A model generated the notes under the pieces. The model searched no databases and had not been told where the DNA came from. It saw only the letters and a list, made by a program, of their open reading frames with translations. Positions 1-7,999 of a stretch of DNA of 64,000 nucleotides are shown piece by piece. The stretch covers positions 186,001 to 250,000 of the forward strand of contig CAROLD010000001.1 in the NCBI GenBank assembly GCA_949035555.1, in the 5' to 3' direction. The stretch is from an uncultured bacterium. GTDB taxonomy: Bacteria; Cyanobacteriota; Vampirovibrionia; Gastranaerophilales; Gastranaerophilaceae. The translations under genes were made by a program, and so were the position numbers. The first letter of the stretch is position 1, and each line of letters starts with the position of its first letter.

Positions 1-47
1 AATAATACACAAAAAAGTCTCTTCATAAAACTATTATATGACAAATA

Positions 48-245
48 TCAGATACTGGAAGTTATTTTTTGTATCTCTTCAAGCATCAGACACACAAGAG
101 AGTTGATATTTGCGACATCTTGATTAGTTACGCCTTTTTCTTCTGTATAAATTTGCAAAATAGAAATCCAGCTATATAAATTAAGAGCGCTTTCACCTAT
201 CAAATTGTACTTCTCATTATCAAGGACAAAAAGTTTTTCAGTCAT
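48..245 (-). CDS. small hypothetical protein (65 aa)
   Basis: A 65-residue protein of unknown function with no membrane segment or recognised motif. It is mostly helical-looking, with a hydrophobic central stretch (LYSWISILQIY). It is taken as real because the start is preceded by a good GGGAGG ribosome-binding site at about 251-256. A promoter with TTGACA at 295-300 and TACTAT at 272-277 (minus strand, 17-nt spacer) also points at it. It is divergent from a small AbrB-like gene and shares the control region, so the two may form one regulatory module. A toxin or partner role is possible but unsupported. Confidence 0.6.
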   Translation of the reverse strand: MTEKLFVLDNEKYNLIGESALNLYSWISILQIYTEEKGVTNQDVANINSLVCLMLEEIQKITSSI

Positions 246-253
246 GCTACCTC

Positions 254-334
254 CCTATTGTTACCATTTGAATAGTAACATAATAGCAACATATTGTCAA
301 TTTCATTTGATATAATAGCAACATAAATAGTAAC
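254..334. promoter_or_regulatory. divergent promoter region with ATAGYAAC operator-like repeats
   Basis: Four direct copies of ATAG(T/C)AAC lie at 272-279, 283-290, 315-322 and 327-334. They form two pairs spaced 11 and 12 nt apart, about one helical turn. The minus-strand promoter TTGACA (295-300)/TACTAT (272-277) and the plus-strand extended -10 TGATATAAT (308-316) overlap them. This geometry suits a repressor site shared by both small genes. The AbrB-like protein is the obvious candidate regulator, which is inference. Confidence 0.5.
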
Positions 335-347
335 TGGAGTAGTAATA

Positions 348-506
348 ATGATTATTAAAAACTTGAGAAATATAGGTAACAGCTGGGGTGTTATTATACC
401 TAAAGCTATTCTGCAAGCGATGAACATCAACCCTGTCCGCGACAAGGTTTCAATAGAAATCGAGCCCGACGGGATTAAAATAAAAAAAGCTAAAAAAGAA
501 GAGTAA
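348..506 (+). CDS. SpoVT/AbrB (MazE-like) domain protein, 52 aa
   Basis: A short DNA-binding protein of the swapped-hairpin AbrB/MazE antitoxin type. The N-terminus reads IIKNLRNIGNSWGVIIPKA, which has the family hallmark of a basic strand followed by GNS-G-ip+. The tail is lysine-rich. The start has GGAG at 336-339 and an extended -10 (TGATATAAT, 308-316) upstream. No MazF/PIN toxin gene follows it; the divergent 65-residue gene is the only close partner. Probably an autoregulator or an orphan antitoxin. Confidence 0.75.
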   Translation: MIIKNLRNIGNSWGVIIPKAILQAMNINPVRDKVSIEIEPDGIKIKKAKKEE

Positions 507-626
507 AATACCCCCTCATATTTACCCCCACAAAAAGGTAATTCTCCATTTCATAAAATTATACCTTCGGGCATTGAAACAGGCTATTCAAACCTCTAAA
601 ATATTTGAAAAAAGGAGAACACTTAT

Positions 627-968
627 ATGTTAACAATGATTTTGAAATGGGTAGCCTTTGCGCTGATTATTATGCTTGTCGGGTGGCTTATTCCCGGAGT
701 GCAGGTCGATAATTTTATCACTGCAATGCTTGTAGCTGTTGTTATTGCTTTAATTAATGCATTTATTAAACCAATAATTCTTTTACTCACACTTCCTCTT
801 AACCTTCTAACCCTTGGACTTTTCACTCTTGTTATAAACGCTTTACTGTTTATGTTCGCCGCATACATTGTGCCGGGTGTAGATGTGAACGGTTTCTTAA
901 GCGCACTTATCGCATCAATTCTTATCTCAATTTTATCTGTTGGAATTTCGAAAATAGATGCCGAATAA
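627..968 (+). CDS. phage holin family 4 / YvlD-like membrane protein
   Basis: A 113-residue protein that is almost entirely membrane-embedded, with four hydrophobic helices in two repeats. Each repeat carries a P-G-V turn: LIPGVQVDNF near residue 27 and IVPGVDVNGF near residue 84. This pattern and length fit the YvlD/phage holin superfamily IV proteins, which are small inner-membrane proteins of uncertain function despite the name. The start is supported by AAAGGAG at about 611-617. It is monocistronic and is followed directly by a strong hairpin terminator. Confidence 0.8.
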   Translation: MLTMILKWVAFALIIMLVGWLIPGVQVDNFITAMLVAVVIALINAFIKPIILLLTLPLNLLTLGLFTLVINALLFMFAAYIVPGVDVNGFLSALIASILISILSVGISKIDAE

Positions 969-970
969 AA

Positions 971-1006
971 AAAATGCGGGTGATTTTCAATCACCCGCAT
1001 TTTTTA
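971..1006. terminator. bidirectional terminator
   Basis: A 10-bp perfect stem (ATGCGGGTGA 974-983 with TCACCCGCAT 991-1000), flanked by A-run and T-run, sits between two convergent genes and can serve both. Confidence 0.9.
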
Positions 1007-2302
1007 TTAAAAGCGTTCAGCTCTTGCCATTTCTTTGTATTCTTCTACAGTAACAGTATCCGGAGCTTGAGCTAATTCTTCAAGACCTTTTTCCAAAAGT
1101 TTCGGCTGGTCTTTAATTAAAGCTTCACTTGCACGGACTAAATCACGATCTTTTTGGGTCATAATTGTGCGGACTGTCATTTCTGTCGGAGAACCGTCTT
1201 CGTTAACAACTTCCTGAACTTCAAAACTTGTCCAGTCATCTGTTAATCTCTTAATTGTTGTATAATCTTTATCATCGCCGAGACGTTTGTCAATTTCATT
1301 GCGCAATACATTTTCTACGTAAGCTTTTTGTGACATAAAGCGGCAAGGATAAATGATTTCAGAACCTGTAACTTCTTCAGGATCTCTGCCTTCATATTTT
1401 TTAAACAATTCGGATGCAACTGCAAGGTGACCGAGTTCATAATCAAGAAATTCTTCCCAGATAGGTTTTAACATTTCGTCTTCTTCGTCTTCCATACAGT
1501 TGTAGTATGTGCATACTTCTGTAAATTCATGAAGCAGAAGTTTTTCATAAAGTGATTCTGTCGGGTCAATTAAAGATTCGTACATTGTAACGTGTTCTTC
1601 TTCTACATCTTTAATTTCAGCATATGTTTCTCTTAAACATTCATTGCCGTATTCCATACCGTGTTCGGCATAATAATTATGTGTTTGCTGTTCGCCGGCA
1701 ACAAGAGTTAATATATTAACTTTTGTCTGTGGTGAAGCTGTTTCTTTATCATAATGATTACGAAGTCTCAAAATATTATCATTGTGATGGTTTTGGGTTG
1801 GTCTGCCTATTACAACATCGGTTTGTCCTTGCAAAATATCATTTGGACAGATTCCATGCTGCATATATGCCCACTGGCTATATCTATATAAGTGGTCAAA
1901 ATCTTCTAATAAACCAAAATTAAAGGTTTCTTTCACATATTCATCAGGTTCGTTTTGCGCTAACCACGCAGTTAAATCTACTGCAACCTGTTCATACCCC
2001 AGTGTTGTCTCTAAGATAGACTGGTCACTAGGTGCAAGCCAGTTTATTGTTGTTTGCTGCATATCTTCAACGCGTTTTGTCATCGCCAAAAATTTTTTAG
2101 TTTCTTCGTCATCTGTAATTCTTGCAAAATTATGTTTAAAATTCCAAGCTTCTACCTCGATACCGTTCATCAAAATTTGTCTTGTTCTGGTGTAACAATC
2201 AACCTCATTTTTATTAAAATGTCTGTGTGCTATATCATGCCATGTTCTTAATTGATTTGCTGGGTGGATACCCTTTTCTTTTAACGGATTAAATGCCATC
2301 AT
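1007..2302 (-). CDS. ferritin-like (di-iron type) family protein
   Basis: A soluble acidic protein of about 430 residues, rich in E/H-containing helices. Patterns such as EDFDHLYRY, VEEEHVTMYESL, LLHEFTEVCTYY and ELGHLAVASELF look like the E-x-x-H metal ligands of ferritin-like four-helix bundles. They occur in order between residues about 135 and 310. Family recognition is from these motifs only, and the substrate is unknown. Two adjacent ATGs are possible starts; AAAGGAG at about 2307-2313 serves either. It is divergent from the TolC-like gene and ends at a shared terminator. Confidence 0.55.
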   Translation of the reverse strand: MMAFNPLKEKGIHPANQLRTWHDIAHRHFNKNEVDCYTRTRQILMNGIEVEAWNFKHNFARITDDEETKKFLAMTKRVEDMQQTTINWLAPSDQSILETTLGYEQVAVDLTAWLAQNEPDEYVKETFNFGLLEDFDHLYRYSQWAYMQHGICPNDILQGQTDVVIGRPTQNHHNDNILRLRNHYDKETASPQTKVNILTLVAGEQQTHNYYAEHGMEYGNECLRETYAEIKDVEEEHVTMYESLIDPTESLYEKLLLHEFTEVCTYYNCMEDEEDEMLKPIWEEFLDYELGHLAVASELFKKYEGRDPEEVTGSEIIYPCRFMSQKAYVENVLRNEIDKRLGDDKDYTTIKRLTDDWTSFEVQEVVNEDGSPTEMTVRTIMTQKDRDLVRASEALIKDQPKLLEKGLEELAQAPDTVTVEEYKEMARAERF

Positions 2303-2418
2303 TATTCTCCTTTCTTTTGAACACTAAAAGGATAATACATTTTATTGAAATTTTTATTAGTTAACAGGAATACCATAAGGAACTATATATTTTAGTTGTA
2401 AATTGTTATGAAAAAACT

Positions 2419-2447
2419 TTGACATATTTAGTTTTTACTGTTAAACT
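2419..2447 (+). promoter_or_regulatory. sigma-70-type promoter of the TolC-like gene
   Basis: TTGACA (2419-2424), a 17-nt spacer and TAAACT (2442-2447) lie about 60 nt upstream of the start codon. The leader contains the imperfect direct repeat TTTAGTGTTTAT. Confidence 0.5.
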
Positions 2448-2507
2448 TGGTTTAAGTTTAGTGTTTATTTAGTGTTTTATATTAATTAGGATTAGGAGTT
2501 AGGGAAA

Positions 2508-4934
2508 ATGAAAAGATTAATCAGTACAGTACTGACATTAGTACTCTTATTTGCTTTTGGAGGAGTTAGCTTTGCAATAAACGAAGTTCCTACAGCTAAA
2601 AAAGTTATGCAAGCTTCACCAAACGCTCAAACTGTTGAATTGGCTTTTGTATTCGACGGCCCGTCAGATAAAAATCAGGAAGTGCTAAAAGTATTTCAGC
2701 AGACAATCACACGCTCGCTTCTACCTGATTATAAAGCATCTTTTCCGCAGGATTTAATATTTACGGGCGACTGGAGCGACAAAGGTGCAGTCTCGGTTTC
2801 GGAAAAAGCCTTGCATTCAAGAGCCTTTATGGTAATCTCGCTAGGGTATTTATCCAGTACGTATTACGCTGACAAAAAGAACAAAAACAAATACGTCATA
2901 ACTATTGACCAGTATGGATTGAGAGATTTCGGTGACAAATTTTTTAACCCTGTCCAACAGTCAGTAAACGACTTTATTTTGTTCAAAAAATTAGTTCCTA
3001 ATCAAAAAAAAGCCGCTATCTTAATGAACGAAAACTTCTACAAAACTCAGAAAAACTGGGATGCAATTATTACCAAAAAACTAAAAGAAAAAAATTCTGA
3101 CATGAATTATGTAGTGGTTCCTGTGAATTCTGATATCAAAAACTCCGTAGCTAAAATCCCTGCTGACGTGGATTCGGTTTTCGTAACTCCGTTATTCAAC
3201 ATAACAACACCCCAGAGAAAAGATTTATATAAGTATATCAACGCAAGAAAACTCCCGACTTTCTCATCTGTCGGAAGGGAAGATGTTGATCTCGGTGCAA
3301 TGCTCGGAACTTCAACATTTGATGTAGATAAGAAAATTGCAGAAGCAACTTCATTCAATATTCACGGAGTTCTGCACGGTAATGCCGTAAAAAATGAAAA
3401 AATTCCGTTCTATGATGATAAAATAATTTTCTTTAATTCCGATACAGCAGAGATTTTAGGATATGTTGCACCGTTGAGACTTTTAAATAATGCGGAAATA
3501 ATTTCACACAAAGAGCTTCCAAAATACGACCTTTCGCATGTTTTGAATACTCTGGAAGAAAGCAACCTTGATATTGCCCGCAAAAGACACCTCATTACAG
3601 CCGCAAGACGTGCAACAACAGGAGCTTATCTAAGATACCTGCCAACCCTCAGAATTGATTTAGGCTACCAATCATTCAACGACAGCTATGCACGTTCTTA
3701 TTCAAATATTCCGACACATGCAGGTCAGTTTACTATTGCAATGGATCAGGTAATTTATTCCCCTGATTTGGTTACAAATATTATTGTTAAACACAAAAAA
3801 TTAAAATTCGACAAAGCTGAAAAAGCCTTAACAGAAGCTACTGTAGGACTTGATACCGGACTTTTATACATTGACATGCTTATGCTTGAAAACATGATAA
3901 AAGTTCAGGAAGAATATGTTCAGGAAACAAGAGAAAATCTTGCAATCTCCCGTGTAAGAGAAAAAACAGGCAAATGCGGCACCGAAGAAGTTCTTCGCTG
4001 GGCTGGCGAAGTGAGCGAAGCAGAGAAAAAACTTCTCAGTATGAGAGCTGATTATAAAAACATTAAAATCAATTTGAATAAATTATTATATCAAGACCAG
4101 AAAGGCGACTTTACACTGGTTCCGCTAACAGCTAGCGACCCTGCATTTTTCACATCTGACCTGCACATCATTGACCACGTCAGAAACCCTGAAAAATTAG
4201 GCAAATTTACAGATATGCTCGTGGAAGAAGTAATTTATCTTGCTCCGGAAACAACAAAACTTAAAGCCGCAATTGCTATGAAAAAAGCAGAAATGTCAAA
4301 TTATGCTCAAAAATTTGTTATGCCGAATGCAAAACTTTCACTTGAATATGGTTCACAATTTGACAGAAGTCTGCCTTACGAAAATGAAGGGCATCTCCAA
4401 ATGGCACCTACGTACCTTTCTACAGGCGGCGCAATGGGAACCCCATGGCTCGGCTTAGACAAAACTTCAGCAAGAGTTCTTGTTGCAGCACAGTGGAAAC
4501 CAATTGAAGGAGGTTCTAAAATTGCAGAAATTGCACGCTGTAAAGCTGAACTAAACGAACTGAAAACATATCTGGAACAGGTAAACACCGAACTTGAAAT
4601 GACAGTAAGAGAAGTTGTTAACCGTGCAATCGCAAAATACTTCATCATTGAAAAATCTTACAAAGCAATGTTCGCAGAAGCGGAAAATTATCAAATGGTT
4701 AAAGCTAAATATCTGATGGGGGATGCACCGATTAACCAGATTGCAGACGCTCAACATTTATATTTCTCATCTAAAATAGACGCCATGAATTCTCAATATG
4801 AATTTTTTAAAGAATTGATGTGGGTTCAAAGAGGACTTGTATCTGTTAACTGGACAAAAGCAGACGATAAAGTCAGAAGCTGGATTAAAGGAATCCCTGA
4901 AATCCTCCCGGCTGAAGAAGATTTTTCATTATAA
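2508..4934 (+). CDS. TolC-family outer membrane protein fused to an N-terminal periplasmic-binding-like domain
   Basis: An 808-residue exported protein. Residues 1-23 form a clear signal peptide ending VSFA. Residues about 40-330 resemble an ABC-type substrate-binding fold: alternating strands, a segment predicting VFVTPLFNITTP, and a late GAMLGTSTFDVDKK segment like the PF04392 group. From about residue 345 the sequence is long coiled-coil helices typical of outer membrane efflux proteins (LNTLEESNLDIARKR, then LRYLPTLRIDLGYQS). TolC proteins are usually 420-500 residues, so the extra length is the N-terminal domain. It would form an outer-membrane export channel. No inner-membrane partner is adjacent. 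The start has AGGGAAA and an upstream promoter. Confidence 0.75.
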   Translation: MKRLISTVLTLVLLFAFGGVSFAINEVPTAKKVMQASPNAQTVELAFVFDGPSDKNQEVLKVFQQTITRSLLPDYKASFPQDLIFTGDWSDKGAVSVSEKALHSRAFMVISLGYLSSTYYADKKNKNKYVITIDQYGLRDFGDKFFNPVQQSVNDFILFKKLVPNQKKAAILMNENFYKTQKNWDAIITKKLKEKNSDMNYVVVPVNSDIKNSVAKIPADVDSVFVTPLFNITTPQRKDLYKYINARKLPTFSSVGREDVDLGAMLGTSTFDVDKKIAEATSFNIHGVLHGNAVKNEKIPFYDDKIIFFNSDTAEILGYVAPLRLLNNAEIISHKELPKYDLSHVLNTLEESNLDIARKRHLITAARRATTGAYLRYLPTLRIDLGYQSFNDSYARSYSNIPTHAGQFTIAMDQVIYSPDLVTNIIVKHKKLKFDKAEKALTEATVGLDTGLLYIDMLMLENMIKVQEEYVQETRENLAISRVREKTGKCGTEEVLRWAGEVSEAEKKLLSMRADYKNIKINLNKLLYQDQKGDFTLVPLTASDPAFFTSDLHIIDHVRNPEKLGKFTDMLVEEVIYLAPETTKLKAAIAMKKAEMSNYAQKFVMPNAKLSLEYGSQFDRSLPYENEGHLQMAPTYLSTGGAMGTPWLGLDKTSARVLVAAQWKPIEGGSKIAEIARCKAELNELKTYLEQVNTELEMTVREVVNRAIAKYFIIEKSYKAMFAEAENYQMVKAKYLMGDAPINQIADAQHLYFSSKIDAMNSQYEFFKELMWVQRGLVSVNWTKADDKVRSWIKGIPEILPAEEDFSL

Positions 4935-4938
4935 TTTG

Positions 4939-4974
4939 AAAGGCGCAAGATTTAAATCTTGCGCCTTTTCTTTT
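4939..4974. terminator. hairpin terminator after the TolC-like gene
   Basis: AAGGCGCAAGAT pairs with ATCTTGCGCCTT around a TTAA loop, followed by TTTTCTTTT. It lies between convergent coding regions. Confidence 0.9.
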
Positions 4975-5341
4975 ACAAATTCTTTAGTACACCTATTACA
5001 TCAGCTTTGGTAGTTTGTTTTTCATATGCTGCACGTTGGGCTTTAGTCATTTGTTTTATTATTTTCTTTTCTGATACCGGAATTTCTCCGATAGGCTCTT
5101 GAGTTTTAGAGCTTACAGGAACTGGAGCTAAAATGTGTTTTGGCTCAGCTGTAAGAACTTTTTCAGGAACAGGGGCATAAACATGGTCTATTGGTTTGCT
5201 GTCTTTACCCAGACTCCACTTGAAACCTGCTGTCAAAGCTACACCGTTTCTGCCGCCGTGGCGAACTGTAGCTTGCCCGTAAGCACTGAAGTAGTCACTG
5301 CAAAGTTTTTGCAAACCTACACCGTATGTTATATTGAAGAA
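4973..5341 (-). pseudogene. 3' remnant of an autotransporter (end of beta-barrel plus C-tail)
   Basis: Only the last strands of a barrel remain. The frame reads ITYGVGLQKLCSDYFSAYGQ, then RHGGRNGVALTAGFKWSLG. It aligns directly with the barrel ends of the two autotransporters at 16.4 and 35.6 kb (YGLGIQ..., GGRNG(V/I)A(M/L)T). A proline-rich tail of about 70 residues follows and ends VLKNL, similar to VLKQL and TFKKL in the relatives. There is no ATG start, signal peptide or passenger. The frame continues upstream of 5341 without homology, so this is a truncated leftover of a third copy. It abuts the VRR-NUC gene, suggesting replacement of the 5' part. Confidence 0.8.
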
Positions 5342-5366
5342 ATTGATTTGAATATTGTTTAGCTGA

Positions 5367-5372
5367 TATAAT
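5367..5372 (+). promoter_or_regulatory. extended -10 giving a leaderless start (VRR-NUC gene)
   Basis: TGATATAAT with exactly 6 nt between the hexamer and ATG 5379. There is no ribosome-binding site in between. Confidence 0.5.
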
Positions 5373-5378
5373 AACTTT

Positions 5379-6131
5379 ATGAAAAAGGTTTTATTAACAA
5401 TTTTAATCTTGATTTGTTTTGCTCAACTCACTGGAGCCAAGCAAATTTTGTCTGAAAAAATTATTAAAAATACAATTACAATTACTGCTCAAAAAACAGG
5501 TGAACTTTGTAAAAATTATTTTTATTGCTCTAATGGTGAAAAGTGTTCAACTGAACAAGTTGTCCGAGAATATTATAAAAATAAGGGTTATCAAGTAATG
5601 CGCGCTGAATATTCTTTCTGGAAAGGTGTTTTTGTACTTGTTTTTCTTGATGAATTATATCCGCAAACATTGAATACCAAATCTGAAAACAAATTATTTG
5701 ATATTGAAAACAAAAATGTCACATCCGAAGAATTAAATCAAAAATTAAATTTAATAAAAAAATCTAATCTTCAAAACTTTATAAATACTCAAATTGCAAA
5801 ACACGAACAAGGCTCATATATACGGTGGCTTGATGAGTGGGAAATTGAGGGTTATCAAAATCCGACAGAGTATTTTAAATCGCCAATTGTGCAAGAGTTT
5901 TTGGCTAAAATTGATAATAAAACTTTTTGCAAAATCTTACAACATACGATAAAGGATTATGACAGAAACCCTGTCGGTACACCGGATTATATAGTTTGGA
6001 ATAACAAAGAAATGATTTTTGTTGAAGTGAAACGCATGAATGAAACTCTAAAACCTGAACAAATTGAATGGGGTGAATTTTTGATAAAAAATAAAATTCC
6101 CTACAAAGTATTGCGTGTTTTACCCAAATAA
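5379..6131 (+). CDS. VRR-NUC domain nuclease-like protein
   Basis: A 250-residue protein whose C-terminal 55 residues carry the VRR-NUC (PD-D/ExK) signature: NPVGTPDYIVWNN, then IFVEVKRMNETLKPEQIEWGE. The middle part, TEQVVREYYKNKGYQVMRAE followed by FWKGVFVLVFLDELY, resembles the helical segment before the nuclease core of FAN1-type enzymes, which cut branched DNA. Residues 1-20 look like a signal peptide (MKKVLLTILILICFAQLTGA), which is odd for a DNA repair nuclease. ATG 5379 sits 6 nt after TATAAT (leaderless). A TTG at 5448 with GGAG at 5433-5436 is an alternative start that would remove the signal-like segment. Confidence 0.75.
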   Translation: MKKVLLTILILICFAQLTGAKQILSEKIIKNTITITAQKTGELCKNYFYCSNGEKCSTEQVVREYYKNKGYQVMRAEYSFWKGVFVLVFLDELYPQTLNTKSENKLFDIENKNVTSEELNQKLNLIKKSNLQNFINTQIAKHEQGSYIRWLDEWEIEGYQNPTEYFKSPIVQEFLAKIDNKTFCKILQHTIKDYDRNPVGTPDYIVWNNKEMIFVEVKRMNETLKPEQIEWGEFLIKNKIPYKVLRVLPK

Positions 6132-6231
6132 CTTCCGACTAAAATGTCAAACTTGCAATACTTTATGTCAAAATCCCTAACACACGTGTACCAACACTAA
6201 GGCACAAAAAGACAAATGTTTCGAAAGCATT

Positions 6232-6252
6232 AAAAAAGAGCCCGAAGGCTCT
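6232..6252 (-). terminator. terminator after tRNA-Ala
   Basis: An AGAGCC/GGCTCT stem with a four-base CGAA loop (plus-strand reading). The minus strand ends in a run of six Ts. Confidence 0.8.
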
Positions 6253-6279
6253 ATTTTCAATTGTTCTATTTGTTTTAAA

Positions 6280-6355
6280 TGGTGGAGAATAGGAGACTCG
6301 AACTCCTAACCCCCTGCGTGCAAAGCAGGTGCTCTACCAATTGAGCTAATCCCCC
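6280..6355 (-). tRNA. tRNA-Ala (TGC)
   Basis: A 76-nt cloverleaf with acceptor GGGGGAT/ATTCTCC, anticodon loop TTTGCAC (anticodon TGC), T-loop TTCGAGT and an encoded CCA end. Upstream (6356-6499) I see a TGCTATAGA -10-like box just before the tRNA and otherwise nothing I can assign; no coding region is convincing there. Confidence 0.97.
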
Positions 6356-6499
6356 AGTTCTATAGCATCGAAGAAAAACCTGTCTGGGTTTCAACAGATT
6401 TACCGTGCCCCGGGTGCGTTGTTTTCACTCCGCAATATTTATTGTACATGCTGATTTTTTTTTGTAAACCCCTTTTTCTAAATTTTATTAAATTTTTTA

Positions 6500-7402
6500 T
6501 TAATGGGTTCCACAAATGCTGTTTCTTGCATATATTTTTGTATCCAAAAGTCGCATTACATCGTGAATTTCACAGCATTTACTCCATCTTGCAGGACAAA
6601 TATCAATCCCGCCGCGGCGTGTATATAAAGCACATACAAAAATTTCCGAATTTGCACCCAAAACATCATAAATACGTTTATATATCATTTCACAACATTC
6701 TTCATGAAAATGATATTCAGAACGAAATGAACATAAATATTTCACAAGACTGTCTTCTTTTATATGTTTATCTGATTTATAGTAAATAAACACTTCACCG
6801 AAATCAGGCTGATGTGTAACCCTGCAATTCGAACGAAGGGAACCAAACTGCAATTTATACTCTTTTTCCTCGCAGTATTCTACTTCAATAACCTCTGGAG
6901 CCTCTTTAAACTGTTCAATCTTTAACTCGGATTCGTTAACCTTCGTCAAAACATCATGAAAATCTTTAAAAATTTCAACACTTTTTGAATTATTATCGAG
7001 AAAATCTATACAAACATTGGTTTCTAGTTTTGAACTCAAATCAGTTTCGATAGTTTTTTTACATATCTCAAGACATTCCTGAATATTTTTTCCAAATCGG
7101 CTCATATTAAATGAGTTCAAATAGAGTTTCAATGATTTAGATTCAATCAGGTAATCATTATTGCAGTTGTATTTTAGTTTCATAATCTTTGTCACAGGTA
7201 ACCCGTTTTCTGTCATTGATGAGAACTCATAAGCATGCCAAACATCCCAGCCTTCAAATGGCAGATCGTGATTTTGGATATTATATTGTTTTCGGTTCTC
7301 GCATCGTGGTACGGCAACAAGCAATGCCGGATTATATTTCTCGCATAAGCCTGATTTCTTACCTAAATGAACTGCAGCAAGTTCTTCTGTTCGGTCTTTC
7401 AT
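6500..7402 (-). CDS. queF: NADPH-dependent 7-cyano-7-deazaguanine (preQ0) reductase
   Basis: Reduces preQ0 to preQ1 in queuosine biosynthesis. At 300 residues it is the long, two-T-fold-domain (E. coli-like) QueF. The N-terminal half has the substrate/structural motif LIESKSLKLYLNSFNMSRFG. The C-terminal half has the catalytic block LRSNCRVTHQPDFGEVFIYY, with the nucleophilic Cys in SNC and the proton-donor Asp in QPDFGE. It ends in RRGGIDICPARW, typical of the family. The start is supported by AAAGGA and a TATAAT box. No preQ1 riboswitch is visible upstream, and no other queuosine gene is in the window. Confidence 0.95.
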   Translation of the reverse strand: MKDRTEELAAVHLGKKSGLCEKYNPALLVAVPRCENRKQYNIQNHDLPFEGWDVWHAYEFSSMTENGLPVTKIMKLKYNCNNDYLIESKSLKLYLNSFNMSRFGKNIQECLEICKKTIETDLSSKLETNVCIDFLDNNSKSVEIFKDFHDVLTKVNESELKIEQFKEAPEVIEVEYCEEKEYKLQFGSLRSNCRVTHQPDFGEVFIYYKSDKHIKEDSLVKYLCSFRSEYHFHEECCEMIYKRIYDVLGANSEIFVCALYTRRGGIDICPARWSKCCEIHDVMRLLDTKIYARNSICGTH

Positions 7403-7445
7403 TTTATGTCCTTTTTAATTATTATATAATATACATTTTATTTTT

Positions 7446-7453
7446 GTTATAAT
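7446..7453 (+). promoter_or_regulatory. extended -10 promoter of mscL
   Basis: TGTTATAAT (7445-7453) lies 22 nt before ATG 7476. AAGGAG follows, so unlike several neighbours this gene has a leader and a ribosome-binding site. Confidence 0.5.
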
Positions 7454-7475
7454 TCTTTCAAAATAAGGAGATTTT

Positions 7476-7955
7476 ATGAAAAACTTTATTAAAAGAAATC
7501 TTGAAGAATTTAAAACCTTTGCAATGCGCGGTAACGTAATCGATATGGCTGTCGGTATAATTATAGGTGCTGCATTCGGAAAAATTGTAGATTCCCTTGT
7601 AAAAGATATTATCATGCCGCCATTAGGATGGATGATGGGTAAAGTTGATTTTACAAATTTATATTTCACTTTACCTGACTATGACGGAAAAATAACAACA
7701 TATCCATCACTTGAAGCGGCTAAGGCGGCAGGTGCGGTAACTATCAATTACGGACTTTTTATAAATACGCTTATTAGTTTTATTATTGTAGCCTTTGCGG
7801 TTTATTTGCTTGTAAAAGGAATAAACAAACTAAGATTTATCGCAAAAACAGATACACAAACTGAAAAAGCGGAAACAACTAAAACTTGTCCAAGATGTTT
7901 TTCAACAATAAACATCAACGCTACAAAATGTCCGTATTGCACAACTGATTTATAA
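7476..7955 (+). CDS. mscL: large-conductance mechanosensitive channel with C-terminal zinc ribbon
   Basis: An osmotic safety valve in the inner membrane. It has the MscL N-terminal amphipathic helix and TM1 (FKTFAMRGNVIDMAVGIIIG), the loop GWMMGKVDFTNLYF, and TM2 around residues 90-112 (FINTLISFIIVAFAVYLLV). In place of the usual short C-terminal helix, the protein ends with a rubredoxin-like zinc ribbon: CPRCFST..., then CPYCTTDL (two CxxC pairs). Length is 159 residues against about 130-150 for the family. The start has AAGGAG. It is monocistronic, with a terminator directly after it. Confidence 0.95.
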   Translation: MKNFIKRNLEEFKTFAMRGNVIDMAVGIIIGAAFGKIVDSLVKDIIMPPLGWMMGKVDFTNLYFTLPDYDGKITTYPSLEAAKAAGAVTINYGLFINTLISFIIVAFAVYLLVKGINKLRFIAKTDTQTEKAETTKTCPRCFSTININATKCPYCTTDL

Positions 7956-7964
7956 AAAACTAAC

Positions 7965-7997
7965 AAATGGCGCGGGATAAAATCCCGCGCCATTTAT
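7965..7997. terminator. bidirectional terminator between mscL and surE
   Basis: A 14-bp stem (AAATGGCGCGGGAT with ATCCCGCGCCATTT) and a three-base loop. It lies between convergent genes. Confidence 0.9.
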
Positions 7998-7999
7998 GT

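Noticed and set aside
242..445. Minus-strand ORF over the AbrB-like gene
   Set aside because: No ribosome-binding site; it overlaps the divergent promoter region and two better-supported genes.
623..1000. Minus-strand ORF opposite the holin-like gene
   Set aside because: Shadow of a membrane-protein gene; it runs through the terminator.
6442..6789. Plus-strand ORF opposite queF
   Set aside because: Shadow frame; queF is unambiguous on the other strand.
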